64,000 nucleotides of DNA from assembly GCF_000314005.1 (NCBI RefSeq), contig NZ_JH980292.1, positions 2,948,779 through 3,012,778 on the forward strand. The letters are read 5' to 3'. This document shows, piece by piece, positions 18,401 through 26,549 of this stretch (position 1 is its first letter; each line of letters starts with the position of its first letter). Position numbers and translations under genes: made by a program. This DNA is from Spirulina subsalsa PCC 9445 (GTDB lineage: Bacteria; Cyanobacteriota; Cyanobacteriia; Cyanobacteriales; Spirulinaceae). Under the pieces are notes generated by a model, which worked only from the letters and a program-made list of their open reading frames with translations, did no database searches and was not told the DNA's origin.

Positions 18401-18593
18401 AGATGGGGATGGACAGGATTCCCATGAGGACATAGGACAGGGGCAAATAGGCAGCCCCGGCACGATGGAGAAAGAGGGAAGTCCCCAAAGTTAAGGCAAT
18501 AACGCCAAAGGTGGTGCTTGAAACGGCTAAGAACAACAGGTGAAGGAGGCCCCGTTGTTGAATCGTCGCTCGCTCAAAACTGGGTTGAATCAT
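15459..18593 (-). CDS. MFS/NTT-like membrane protein fused to HEAT repeats and a cyclic-nucleotide-binding domain
   Basis: The 1044-residue protein has three parts. Residues ~15-405 form a polytopic membrane domain of about 12 helices resembling MFS or ATP/ADP-translocase-like carriers. Residues ~430-880 are a helical HEAT-like solenoid (for example EALTTLARPG, WAASALASYGNDG, VREAAIASVAKVRT). Residues ~915-1044 form a CNBD-like beta roll (GLYLVESGRVEMRV, ITPGQTFCEMSLFDD, QRCAAIATTPC), keeping the Glu and Arg that hold the cyclic phosphate. No substrate can be named. The start overlaps the 3' end of panD by 20 bp, so the two are co-transcribed and probably translationally coupled. Its 3' end overlaps the convergent channel gene by 11 bp. 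Confidence 0.75.
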   Translation of the reverse strand: MIQPSFERATIQQRGLLHLLFLAVSSTTFGVIALTLGTSLFLHRAGAAYLPLSYVLMGILSIPIYGGLSQIVDTTSRPKLCRLLLGVAIAFSLLAWFLLPLDTLPIYYLIHIGLYVQWILMTEVLFPSLVSDYFTSLDWKRYTPILRMANAVGGLLGGALLSGLVSWVSPQDVLLYLPLCYGIMIGQLFYLEKTETPLEVCHLQSPESLLKSLNQLPDLLRQYPIISFLCSSTFLFILLYSLAEFEYYSIYSQTFADDQDLTRFLGIVRVVNSVLPLVLLALVTKPLIRLLGVTGISLIYPLTTLASFGGLVWQGNLGTAVFANLNTNGIEDSLNQPIQSLNYNAVPYALVGRVRVIGNGLFFALGLATAGVLLQLSQLFLTPLQVGYGGLVLSGAFFVLRYHMGKSYLQSLLTMLRTGVVKVKDVQEGLRLPGSYREEIQNLLRSQERSDQILGLELATWAEASQQFLPLVEPLLHTTDERIRQVLVTYLSQSRRPDIVQYVQALLRGEKPDLCLLALEALIASQYPFSRSELEQLLDTVNPQIRALVCVASVGRGDAQLQQICQEMWLSPLETATQQTIIRTIRRTGNRQFVPLLQTLLADTPTEITRQGLEALTTLARPGDLALGKWAESYLAESDSLVRAIALKLLGIIRHPDLLLAIATGLNNEDLNVRMWAASALASYGNDGLKVANIYLNATRPEVREAAIASVAKVRTPQATHLLYQSFKPRYQLLQQTERWLAQMPLDAPMWEQLAVILQDYQQRLLHRVLYLLSCLDREGTLRDIRQILHSPDPRLRANAVETLLSLKHRRFVLPLVPLLENHLPSRSDRLLEPEILLKEVLDTRDRWIRVGGLFVISQDLPQYRHLLPTSYLTDPDPLIQRLAHSLTLGYQENLPENDWFLHQIFFLKETPFFRHLFLEELLAINPILDQKSYTPSSIIYTSHSSKPGLYLVESGRVEMRVGEGFGVLERVITPGQTFCEMSLFDDSPAPQKAGIPRQFASAQRCAAIATTPCTVLFLSRQKFEQAINTCPRLLLSFTQILKP

Positions 18594-19164
18594 AGGGAGG
18601 TGGCGGGTCTAGAAAAGAAAAATTCGGGGAGGGTGGGGATTCTATCCCTCGATCTAACATTTCGTCGGGGTCGTTGTCGATGGGTGGACGAGGGGGAGGA
18701 GGGGGGAGGGTTTCAATGTCGGTGGGAATGGCGGCTTTGAGAACCGATTCACTCTGAAAATCCAGCCTTTCCTGCTCAAAATTGGGGATGACTTGCTGGA
18801 CTAATAATTCTTCACATTGGTTTTGAGCGTTGGCAATTAATACGGTGGCTTGATGGCCGGTTTTGATGACTTCGGCGCGATCGCGCTGGGCAAAGGCCAC
18901 AATAATCACCCGATCTCCCACGGAACACAAATGACTGGCGGCTCCGTTAATCTCGATACACCCGGATTCAGCTTCCCCCGGCAAGACATAGGTGCTAAAA
19001 CGATGACCATTTTGGGAATTATAAATCTGAACCTCTTCTAGGGGGAAAATTCCCACCTGTTCCATTAAACGCCGATCAATGGTAACACTCCCCATATATT
19101 CAGGATTGGCGCGAGTAATCCGCACTTGATGGAGTTTGGCGTGCATTAAACGAATGGTCGTCAT
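18574..19164 (-). CDS. panD: Aspartate 1-decarboxylase with long proline-rich tail
   Basis: PanD makes beta-alanine for pantothenate. The self-cleavage site is G25-S26 in EYMGSVTID, which produces the pyruvoyl cofactor. The rest of the core matches the family: MHAKLHQVRIT, EEVQIYNSQNGHRFSTYVL, GCIEINGAASHLCSVGDRVIIVAFA. The core ends near residue 125, but the frame runs to 196 residues with an acidic, proline-rich tail (TLPPPPPRPPIDNDPDE, FLDPPPPYDSTQF). The ATG at 19162-19164 is chosen because a strong ribosome site (GGGAGG) precedes it by 6 bases; a longer frame to 19209 lacks support. The last 20 bases overlap the transporter fusion gene. Confidence 0.9.
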   Translation of the reverse strand: MTTIRLMHAKLHQVRITRANPEYMGSVTIDRRLMEQVGIFPLEEVQIYNSQNGHRFSTYVLPGEAESGCIEINGAASHLCSVGDRVIIVAFAQRDRAEVIKTGHQATVLIANAQNQCEELLVQQVIPNFEQERLDFQSESVLKAAIPTDIETLPPPPPRPPIDNDPDEMLDRGIESPPSPNFSFLDPPPPYDSTQF

Positions 19165-19237
19165 AGAAAACCTCCCAGAAATCCGTGATAATAAATCATT
19201 AATCCTCAATTTCTCCTAGCCCTCATTCCATTGCCCT

Positions 19238-20170
19238 ATGTTCCCCATTATTTATTCTGAACGCTTTCTTGACCATGATACGGGGTCTTTTCACCCGGAA
19301 CGTCCTGCCCGCTTAACGGCTATTGTAGAAGCTTTAAAAGCGGCTTCTTTTGCCCATCAGTTAACGTGGTATCAACCGACTCCCTTAAATGAACGGAATG
19401 TTCTCCCTTGGGTGCAACAAGTCCATACTCCAGATTATCTTGAAGAGGTGCAGGCGATCGCAGGCCGACGGGGAGGGGGGATTTTAGATCCCGATACTCC
19501 GGTTTCTCAGGGGAGTTATGAGATCGCCCTTTTAGCGGTCAGTGGGTGGTTAGATGGGGTGGATCTCGTCTTAGCGCACAATCGCCCGGCCTTTGTTGTA
19601 GCACGTCCTCCGGGTCATCATGCCGAACCGGAGCGCGGGATGGGGTTTTGTTTGCTCTCCAATGCGGCGATCGCGGCTCATTATGCTCTAGAACAGCCCA
19701 ACATTCAACGGGTGGCTATTTTTGATTGGGATGTTCACCACGGCAACGGCACCCAATACGCCATAGAAACGGATCCCCACATTGCCTATTGTTCCCTGCA
19801 TCAGTCTCCGTTTTACCCCGGCACGGGACAAGCCTATGAGCGAGGAATGTATAAAAATGTCTTAAATTTGCCCTTGCGCGCTGGCTCCACGGTGACTGAC
19901 TATGAGGGGGTGATTAAGCAGCAAGTCATCCCGTTTTTCCAACATTTTCAACCGGATTTAATTCTAGTCAGTGCGGGGTATGATGCCAATGCAGATGATC
20001 CTCTGGCGGGGATGAAGTTACAACCGGAGGATTATGGTCAGTTTACCCGCTTATTACTTCCCCTGACCCCTCGTCTCTTATTTGGTTTAGAAGGGGGCTA
20101 TGATCTAGAGAGTTTAGGTCAGTCTGTGGTGGAAACCGTCGGCAGTTGTCTGTCCCTAGGGTATGAATAA
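19238..20170 (+). CDS. Histone-deacetylase-family amidohydrolase
   Basis: The 310-residue single-domain protein has the class II HDAC-like zinc site: PPGHHAEPERGMGFCLLSNAA (general-base histidines), FDWDVHHGNGTQ (zinc Asp and His), SAGYDANADDPLAG (second zinc Asp and loop) and LEGGYD. Bacterial members remove acetyl groups from polyamines or other small amides, or from lysines; which applies here is not visible. It is divergent from panD, with the two starts 73 bp apart. Confidence 0.88.
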   Translation: MFPIIYSERFLDHDTGSFHPERPARLTAIVEALKAASFAHQLTWYQPTPLNERNVLPWVQQVHTPDYLEEVQAIAGRRGGGILDPDTPVSQGSYEIALLAVSGWLDGVDLVLAHNRPAFVVARPPGHHAEPERGMGFCLLSNAAIAAHYALEQPNIQRVAIFDWDVHHGNGTQYAIETDPHIAYCSLHQSPFYPGTGQAYERGMYKNVLNLPLRAGSTVTDYEGVIKQQVIPFFQHFQPDLILVSAGYDANADDPLAGMKLQPEDYGQFTRLLLPLTPRLLFGLEGGYDLESLGQSVVETVGSCLSLGYE

Positions 20171-20407
20171 GTTTAGGTAAGGTGACTGTTCCACTACCTC
20201 CCGAGTACACTCTCAGAATTACGGGAAAATAGCGGGAGCATGAAAGCCTCCATCTTTTAAGTGGGGGATGAAATGCGACACGAGCGGTTTTAACCGCCGT
20301 GATGTTAATTTCTTTCCAACGATGTGATAGCCTAGGTTGGCGCAGCCTGCGCGAAGCGCATAGATTTAAGAGTCAAGAACTTAGTCAAGAATCATTACCC
20401 AGATTCG
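20171..20407. other. Gap with TnpB right-end-like hairpins and a REP-like unit
   Basis: The gap holds a CCTCC-ATCTTTTAAG-TGGGGG hairpin (20250-20269), a GCGGTT-TT-AACCGC hairpin (20284-20297) and a GCGCAGCCTGCGCGAAGCGC palindromic unit (about 20340-20360). The first resembles right ends of cyanobacterial TnpB elements, but no tnpB fragment is readable next to it. Confidence 0.35.
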
Positions 20408-20533
20408 ATGAGCAAACAGTACCCCAATCAAGGCGATCGCATCTGGCAATATTTCTGCCAATATTCTTGGGCGATTGCCCTTATCTTAGGTATTCTGGCA
20501 GCCTTCTGTTTTCCTCCCCCAGCCAATTTTTAA
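20408..20533 (+). CDS. Small single-helix membrane protein, hypothetical
   Basis: A 41-codon frame starts MSKQYPNQGDRIWQYFCQY, then has one clear membrane helix (SWAIALILGILAAFCF) and ends PPPANF. It contains a HIP1 site in frame and ends with TAA three bases before a MITE-like left end at 20537. No strong ribosome site is seen. The shape (polar start, one helix, short tail) suits a small membrane protein, but it could be chance. A different frame over the same bases (20299-20538) has no such pattern. Confidence 0.35.
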   Translation: MSKQYPNQGDRIWQYFCQYSWAIALILGILAAFCFPPPANF

Positions 20534-20536
20534 ATT

Positions 20537-20641
20537 AGGGCTTGCTGAATAAGTCCGAGAGTTGGGGAGTCGGGAGTCGGGAGTTGATTAGTATTCCCCA
20601 TTCCCTATTACCTATTCCCTATTCCCTCTCCCCTGCTCCCC
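20537..20641. repeat. MITE-like left end with STRR block
   Basis: AGGGCTTGCTGAATAAG (20537-20553) matches the left terminus of the MITE-like family and is followed by GGGAGTC and CCTATTC heptamers. The right terminus is missing, but AATT occurs on both sides (20533-20536 and 20642-20645), compatible with an end-deleted copy. Confidence 0.6.
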
Positions 20642-20670
20642 AATTAGAATCATAATTAAGCAAACCCCCC

Positions 20671-22545
20671 TTAAGAAACCATTGCTCCTCGTCCTAATAA
20701 CCAATAGGTTTTCATGTTCCCTTTCCCCTTCACAACAATAGAACCGCGTTCCTCTAAAATGAACTGGTCTTTCAAGCGCTCATAAGTAACAGCAGTCACC
20801 TGAATTTTACCCGGTTCTCCCAAAGATTCCATCCGCGAAGCCACATTAACCGCATCCCCCCACAAATCATAACTAAACTTACGAATTCCAATCACCCCCG
20901 CTACCACAGATCCCGTATTAATGCCGATGCGCAATTGGAAAGGTTTTCCATCCTTTCGCTTAAACTTAGCAATTTCCTGCTGCATATCTAACGCCATTTC
21001 TGCCATAGCCTCTGTATGATCCTGACAAGGAGTTGGTAATCCACCCACCACCATATAAGCATCACCAATGGTCTTAATTTTTTCCAGATGATACCGTTCA
21101 GCTAGATGATCAAAACGGGAGAAAATTTGATTGAGAACACTAACCAACTCAATAGGAGGCGTTTGAGCAGAAAAAGGAGTAAATCCGACAATATCAGCAA
21201 AAAGAATCGTTACTTCTGCAAATTGTTCAGCTAAAGATCCCTCAAATTGTTTAAGTCGAGTGGCAATTTTCTGAGGTAATATATTGAGTAATAATCGTTC
21301 TGATTTTTCCTGTTCCAAGCGCAAAGCTTCTTCAGTTTTCTTTCGTGCGGTTAAGTCAGTCCCCACGGAGAGAATCTGAAAATATTCCCCCTGACTATTC
21401 ACCAAGGGTTTATGAGTCCAAGATAGCCAAACACGCTCCCCATTTTTACAAATACTTTCATTTTCATGGGATTTATAAGATTCAGGATTTTGACAAATAT
21501 CGGTGATCAGTGCCGCTAAATCTTCGCCTGAACTGCCTTGAGAAGGGACAATACTCCCCACAACAGGACGACCTAAAATTTCCTGTTCTGTATAACCAAA
21601 AAAATTCTGACCGTATTCATTTAAAAAGCGAATATATCCGTTTTTATCCCAACGTAAAATAATACAATTAGCCGTTTGCACTAAATCCCGATATTGAATT
21701 TCACTGGCTCGTAATGCCACTTCTGCCTGTTGACGATCGGTAATATCCCGCGCTACCCAAATCACCCCATGATCTGGCATTGGGGAGATAGTTGCAGAAA
21801 ACCAATAAATTTTGTCTTCACAGGTTAATTCATAATCAAGGGTAATACTTTCTTGGGTTTCACAGACTCGGGTGAGTTGTTCTGTCCAAAGTTGACTATA
21901 TTCATCTTCGCGTAAAAACTGCATAATTGTTTCATCAATTAACAGGGTTTGCTCTAAATTGTGGGTAGCATGGGTGGGGATCACTTCCACTCCGGCAATC
22001 TTGCTCTCTTCTAAAGTTAAAATAATGACAATATCCGTCATAGCGTTAAAGATTGCCCGCATTTTTCCTTCTGAAGTCAGCAATTTGTTTTCTAGGAGTC
22101 GCCGCTCTTGAATTTCTTGTTGAAATTTTTCATTCTGTTCTTGTAAAGTTTGCTGTAAAAACCGTAACGTTAAATGGGTTTCAATGCGAGCTAAAACTTC
22201 TTCAGCTTGGAACGGTTTTGTGATATAATCAACCCCACCCGCTTGGAAGGCTTGAACTTTATTGTTGACCTCATCTAAGGCACTAATAAAAATAATGGGA
22301 ATGTCTTTAGTCCGGTCTTGTTGTTTCAGATGTTTGCAGACTTGATAACCATTCATCTGGGGCATATTAACATCGAGTAGAATCAAATCTGGGGGCATGG
22401 CGGCGGCTGAACGGATGGCCATAGCCCCACTTAATGCTGTCCGCACTGCATACCCTTTATCTAACAACAACTGAGAAAGTAGCCGCAAATTATCGGGTGT
22501 GTCGTCCACTATAAAAATACTGGGATGCACCGGAAAAACTGTCAT
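20671..22545 (-). CDS. Adenylate cyclase with receiver and PAS domains
   Basis: Domain order from the N-terminus: a REC domain (FIVDDTPDN; phospho-acceptor D58 in LILLDVNMP; Lys in YITKPF), a short coiled coil, two PAS domains (the second near YRDLVQTANCIILRWDKNG, with a PAC tail), a signalling helix, and a class III cyclase domain at the C-terminus. The cyclase has both metal aspartates (ILFADIVGFTPFS and KTIGDAYM), the ATP-selecting Lys (IKTIGD) and Asp (SYDLWGDAVNVASRM), so adenylate rather than guanylate cyclase is likely. The ATG at 22543-22545 is preferred over a TTG four codons upstream. It is likely cytoplasmic and phosphorylated by a histidine kinase; the hybrid kinase gene lies just upstream. 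Confidence 0.88.
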   Translation of the reverse strand: MTVFPVHPSIFIVDDTPDNLRLLSQLLLDKGYAVRTALSGAMAIRSAAAMPPDLILLDVNMPQMNGYQVCKHLKQQDRTKDIPIIFISALDEVNNKVQAFQAGGVDYITKPFQAEEVLARIETHLTLRFLQQTLQEQNEKFQQEIQERRLLENKLLTSEGKMRAIFNAMTDIVIILTLEESKIAGVEVIPTHATHNLEQTLLIDETIMQFLREDEYSQLWTEQLTRVCETQESITLDYELTCEDKIYWFSATISPMPDHGVIWVARDITDRQQAEVALRASEIQYRDLVQTANCIILRWDKNGYIRFLNEYGQNFFGYTEQEILGRPVVGSIVPSQGSSGEDLAALITDICQNPESYKSHENESICKNGERVWLSWTHKPLVNSQGEYFQILSVGTDLTARKKTEEALRLEQEKSERLLLNILPQKIATRLKQFEGSLAEQFAEVTILFADIVGFTPFSAQTPPIELVSVLNQIFSRFDHLAERYHLEKIKTIGDAYMVVGGLPTPCQDHTEAMAEMALDMQQEIAKFKRKDGKPFQLRIGINTGSVVAGVIGIRKFSYDLWGDAVNVASRMESLGEPGKIQVTAVTYERLKDQFILEERGSIVVKGKGNMKTYWLLGRGAMVS

Positions 22546-22648
22546 AAGGGTAGGCAAACCTAGGAGTAGACAAAAGGAACAGATTTAGCAAAAATCTAGC
22601 GAAACAAGACAGGATTCCAGAAGGCTAAACTTTATAAAGCATGGTGTA

Positions 22649-25600
22649 TTAAGGAGTATCTAAAACCTGTTGTGTAAGATTCACAATGGTTTCAAATTCA
22701 AAGTTATTGCCCCATTGTTTTAAACCCTCAGCTAAGTTATAATAAGTAGGAGAGAGTTTAGCTAAGATGGGTAAGAGTTGTTCTACACTACACTGCATGG
22801 CAGCGAGATGTAATTCTTCAACCCAAGCCCGATCTAAGGTTAATAAATCTGCTTGTATGGTTTCTAGTGTGGGGACAGAAGCCCCTGCTCTCGGGTTGGT
22901 GATTTGGGTTACTTCCTCAGAGGAAGCATAAATATATTGCACCCCTAGATACTGTGCCATTTTATCTAACAGCATGGACTCCTGAAAGGGTTTGCGGACA
23001 AAATCATCACATCCGGCGGCTAGTACTTCGGCGCGTTGTTCTTCAAAGGCGCTGGCGGTGACGGCGATAATCACGGTGTGGTGGGGGTGATTTTCTTCAA
23101 GACGGCGGATCTGTTTGGTGGCTTCTAAACCGTCTAAAATGGGCATTCTAATATCCATCCAAATGAGATGGGGGTGCCAGGTTTGCCAGCAATGAATCGC
23201 TTCTTGACCATTTTCGGCGGCTTGGAGTTGAAAACCGAGTTTTTGTAGGAGAGTAACGAGGAGTTGCCGACTTTCTAGACGATCTTCGACGACCAGAATA
23301 CGATAGGGGGGTTGCTGGGGGGCTAAATGGATGACTTGACGGGGAGGATTGGAGGAGGGAGAGGGGAGGGGAGAGCCTAGTCGCACAGGGATTTGAAAGC
23401 TGAAGGTGGAGCCCTGGCCGAGTTGACTTTGTACGGTGAGTTCTCCCCCGAGGAGTTGGACAAATTGACGACTGATGGCGAGTCCTAAACCTGTGCCTTG
23501 TTGGGATTTGCGCCCGCTTTCGGTTTGCCCAAAGGGGGAAAAGAGCAGGGTGAGTTCTTCGGGGGAAATGCCTAGGCCGGTATCCTGTACGGTGAATTTG
23601 AGGATGGGGGGATGGTTGGTGAGACGGGTGGTGGTGAGGGCGACTTGTCCGCTTTCGGTGAATTTTAGACCGTTGCTGAGGAGGTTAAGCAGGACTTGAC
23701 GGAGTTTGCTTTCGTCGGTGTGGATGTATTGGGGGAGGTTGTCGTCACGCTGGAATTGCAATTGTAGGCCTTTGGTTTGGGCTTTGATTTGCATGAGGTC
23801 TTCTAAGGAGTCTAACAGACGGTATAAGTCAAAGTGATCTTCATGGAACATGACTCGTCCGGCCTCAATTTTGGACATTTCTAGGACATCGTTAATGAGG
23901 GTGAGCAAGTGTTCTCCACTGCGGTTAATGATGCTGAGATATTCTTGTTGTTCGGGTTTTAGTTGGCTAATGCGACTGAGGAGTTGGGTAAAGCCAAGGA
24001 TGGCGTTGAGGGGGGTGCGGAGTTCGTGGCTCATGTTGGCGAGAAAGGCGCTTTTGGCGCGGTTGGCAGTGTCGGCGGCTTCTCGGGCTTGAATGAGGGC
24101 TAATTCTTGCTGTTTGGATTCGGTGACATCGACTTGCACGCCTGTCCAGAGGATGGAGCCGTTGGGGAGTTGTTTGGGTTGGGCGAGGGAACGAACCCAT
24201 TTTTCCCCACCGTGATGGGGATATATGCGGGTGAAGAGGTCGTAAGGGGTTAAATGGTTTTGGGAGTAGGCGATCGCATTTAAGAGGGTTTCTCGGTCTT
24301 CTGGGGCGATTCTTTCCCACAGGGCGCTGGTTTCTAGGGCTTCTTGGGGGGTGATGCCATAGAGTTCCTGTACCCCGTCACTAATAAAGGTCCATTGGTG
24401 GTGTTCGGAACCTTGACTGATGGCTTCAAAGACCATGCCCGGTACACTGGCGGTAATGGCTCGTAATTGGCGCTCACTGTGGCGTAATTCTGCCTCCATC
24501 TGTCGCCGTTGTTTAATTTGCTGCTGAAGTTGCTGATTTTGCCGATCCAGTTTCGCCCGTTGGTGTTTTTCCTGTTGTAACAGTTGGGCGTGAGCAATGG
24601 CAATCCCGACCTGTGCCGCGACAGCTTCTAAGAGTTCCATTTCATCGGGAGTCCAACTCCGGGGGTGAGCGCATTGTTGCAAGGTAATTAAACCATTGGG
24701 TGCGCCCTGATAGGACGTGCGCACACTTAACAACGATTGGGTATCGGGGGGAAACAACCCCGGCAGCGAAATCTGATCGGATGCGATCGCCCGATCTTCC
24801 CTTAAGGCTGCTTCCACATAGCCATAATCGGCGATCGCAATCATAGCCTCAGAACAAGAGTAACCCCCCTCCACATACTCCGCTACCTGACGCAACTGAG
24901 GAGGATCTCCCGGCACATATAACCGTAAATTACAGCGACTGACCTCAAAAGCCTGCCCCACCTGATTCACTGTAATTTGAAAGATTTCCTTCGGGTCTAA
25001 AGAAGAACGAATGCGTTGAGTAATTTCACCCAATAATACAGCCCGGCGCATTTGTTGCTGTAGCGCCACCTCCGACTGTTTCGCTAAGGTAATATCGCGA
25101 AAATTCCACACCCGCCCCACAATTAAATCCCCTAAACGTTGGGGTTGGGAATACCGTTCCAAAATCCGTCCATCTTTAAACACTAAAACATCATAACTAT
25201 GAACTTCTGGCTGACTATAAATTTCTATAACCCGTGTTATAAATCCCTGGGGATCTTCCAATTGATCCGCTAATTTAAAAGTCCGTTGACGAGGATTTGG
25301 TAAAGTAAAATCCCCCTCCTGCAACTTCCACATTTCTAAAAATTTTTTATTATAACTAATAATTTCTCCCATCCGATCCACCGCTAAAACCCCATCGGCA
25401 ATGGATTCAAAAATTGCCCGCAATAACGACAAAGAACGCTCTAAAGCCTCCTCCGCATTCTTCCGTTCTGTAATATCCTCTAATACCCCCACAATGCCTA
25501 AAGGTTGACCCTCGCTGTCATAAAGCGGAATTTTGCTAATATCCAGCCAAACCTTTTTCCCTTGGACTCCTTCCCGGTATTTCGTGGCAATGCTATGTAA

Positions 25601-26398
25601 CTTTGGCTGTTTTTGTTCAATGATTTTCTGGTCTTCTTGGCGGAATAGTTTGGCGACTTCAGGATCCGGGATAATATCCTCATCACTTAAGCCCACCACC
25701 GCTTCAGGATTATCAAAACCTGCCGCCGTTGCCCACTTTGTATTGCAACCTAAAAATCTAGAACTCGCGTCTTTCCAAAAAACTTGTTGAGGAATTTTTT
25801 CCAGAATTAATCTTAAATAACTAATCGTTTTCTCAAGCTGTACTTTAACTCGATAAAAATTAAATGTTGTGACTTTTTCATGATAAACTCTAAAATGTTC
25901 CTGACAGCGAATATGTATTTTTTCTGAAACTAAATCCTCTCCATAAAATAGGTCACTTACATCATAACGGCATAACCAATTAATTGGTAATGCGGCCAGA
26001 TCTTTTTCGCGGACATAAAGCACAATACGCAAAAAGGGGTTATGAATATCTTTGCGAATATGACGAATTAAATTGAGACTATCTTGAGGGGTAATTCCAG
26101 TATAATCAATCCAAAGAGCAAACCCATTAGCATCTTCCTGCAATCGTTCTACAACATCAGGAACAGAATAGAGAACAACCGCTTGGAACTTATGGCCATA
26201 AAGCGTCTTTAAGTTGGTGCTAGAGAGACATCCTCGGGAAAAAATGCTAGGTTTCCGTCGGCTTTTTTCCTGCTTACCTAAACTAGGCTTTGCAGCAGAT
26301 TGAGATTCTCTAAAATACTGTAAGGCAAGCGTCAAGCTTTGAATAAACTGGGGATCTCGCCCCAAAATCAACACATTCCAAACCTGAGAACTAGACAT
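22649..26398 (-). CDS. Hybrid histidine kinase (PAS-PAS-GAF-PAS-HisKA-HATPase-REC)
   Basis: The ~1249-residue cytoplasmic sensor begins with a REC-like fold lacking a clear phospho-acceptor (WNVLILGRDPQFIQSL). Then come PAS (PQQVFWKDASSRFLG), PAS (SIADGVLAVDRMGEIISYN), GAF (LGEITQRIRSSLDPKEIFQ to VAAQVGIAIAHAQLL) and PAS (ITASVPGMVFEAISQG). The HisKA box follows (NMSHELRTPLNAILGF), then HATPase (LLNLLSNGLKFTESG, DTGLGISPEEL, GTGLGLAISRQ) and a true REC (ILVVEDRLESRQL; WMDIRMPILDG; VRKPF). A helical tail of ~85 residues could be an HPt-like or linker segment, but no HPt histidine motif is obvious. The ATG at 26396-26398 has an upstream GGGGG and is preferred over a TTG at 26431. It may phosphorylate the REC-cyclase encoded next. 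Confidence 0.88.
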   Translation of the reverse strand: MSSSQVWNVLILGRDPQFIQSLTLALQYFRESQSAAKPSLGKQEKSRRKPSIFSRGCLSSTNLKTLYGHKFQAVVLYSVPDVVERLQEDANGFALWIDYTGITPQDSLNLIRHIRKDIHNPFLRIVLYVREKDLAALPINWLCRYDVSDLFYGEDLVSEKIHIRCQEHFRVYHEKVTTFNFYRVKVQLEKTISYLRLILEKIPQQVFWKDASSRFLGCNTKWATAAGFDNPEAVVGLSDEDIIPDPEVAKLFRQEDQKIIEQKQPKLHSIATKYREGVQGKKVWLDISKIPLYDSEGQPLGIVGVLEDITERKNAEEALERSLSLLRAIFESIADGVLAVDRMGEIISYNKKFLEMWKLQEGDFTLPNPRQRTFKLADQLEDPQGFITRVIEIYSQPEVHSYDVLVFKDGRILERYSQPQRLGDLIVGRVWNFRDITLAKQSEVALQQQMRRAVLLGEITQRIRSSLDPKEIFQITVNQVGQAFEVSRCNLRLYVPGDPPQLRQVAEYVEGGYSCSEAMIAIADYGYVEAALREDRAIASDQISLPGLFPPDTQSLLSVRTSYQGAPNGLITLQQCAHPRSWTPDEMELLEAVAAQVGIAIAHAQLLQQEKHQRAKLDRQNQQLQQQIKQRRQMEAELRHSERQLRAITASVPGMVFEAISQGSEHHQWTFISDGVQELYGITPQEALETSALWERIAPEDRETLLNAIAYSQNHLTPYDLFTRIYPHHGGEKWVRSLAQPKQLPNGSILWTGVQVDVTESKQQELALIQAREAADTANRAKSAFLANMSHELRTPLNAILGFTQLLSRISQLKPEQQEYLSIINRSGEHLLTLINDVLEMSKIEAGRVMFHEDHFDLYRLLDSLEDLMQIKAQTKGLQLQFQRDDNLPQYIHTDESKLRQVLLNLLSNGLKFTESGQVALTTTRLTNHPPILKFTVQDTGLGISPEELTLLFSPFGQTESGRKSQQGTGLGLAISRQFVQLLGGELTVQSQLGQGSTFSFQIPVRLGSPLPSPSSNPPRQVIHLAPQQPPYRILVVEDRLESRQLLVTLLQKLGFQLQAAENGQEAIHCWQTWHPHLIWMDIRMPILDGLEATKQIRRLEENHPHHTVIIAVTASAFEEQRAEVLAAGCDDFVRKPFQESMLLDKMAQYLGVQYIYASSEEVTQITNPRAGASVPTLETIQADLLTLDRAWVEELHLAAMQCSVEQLLPILAKLSPTYYNLAEGLKQWGNNFEFETIVNLTQQVLDTP

Positions 26399-26549
26399 CT
26401 TTGCACCCCCAAGGAGGCTATGTTTTGGCAATCCTACTAATGCTAATGACTGGTGCGGAGAGGGATAATTTTGTAACTTGTTATTGCCTCAAATTTCAAT
26501 CGATCGATTCATCGAAGTTTCTCTTATCCTCAGTACATCAACACGAATG

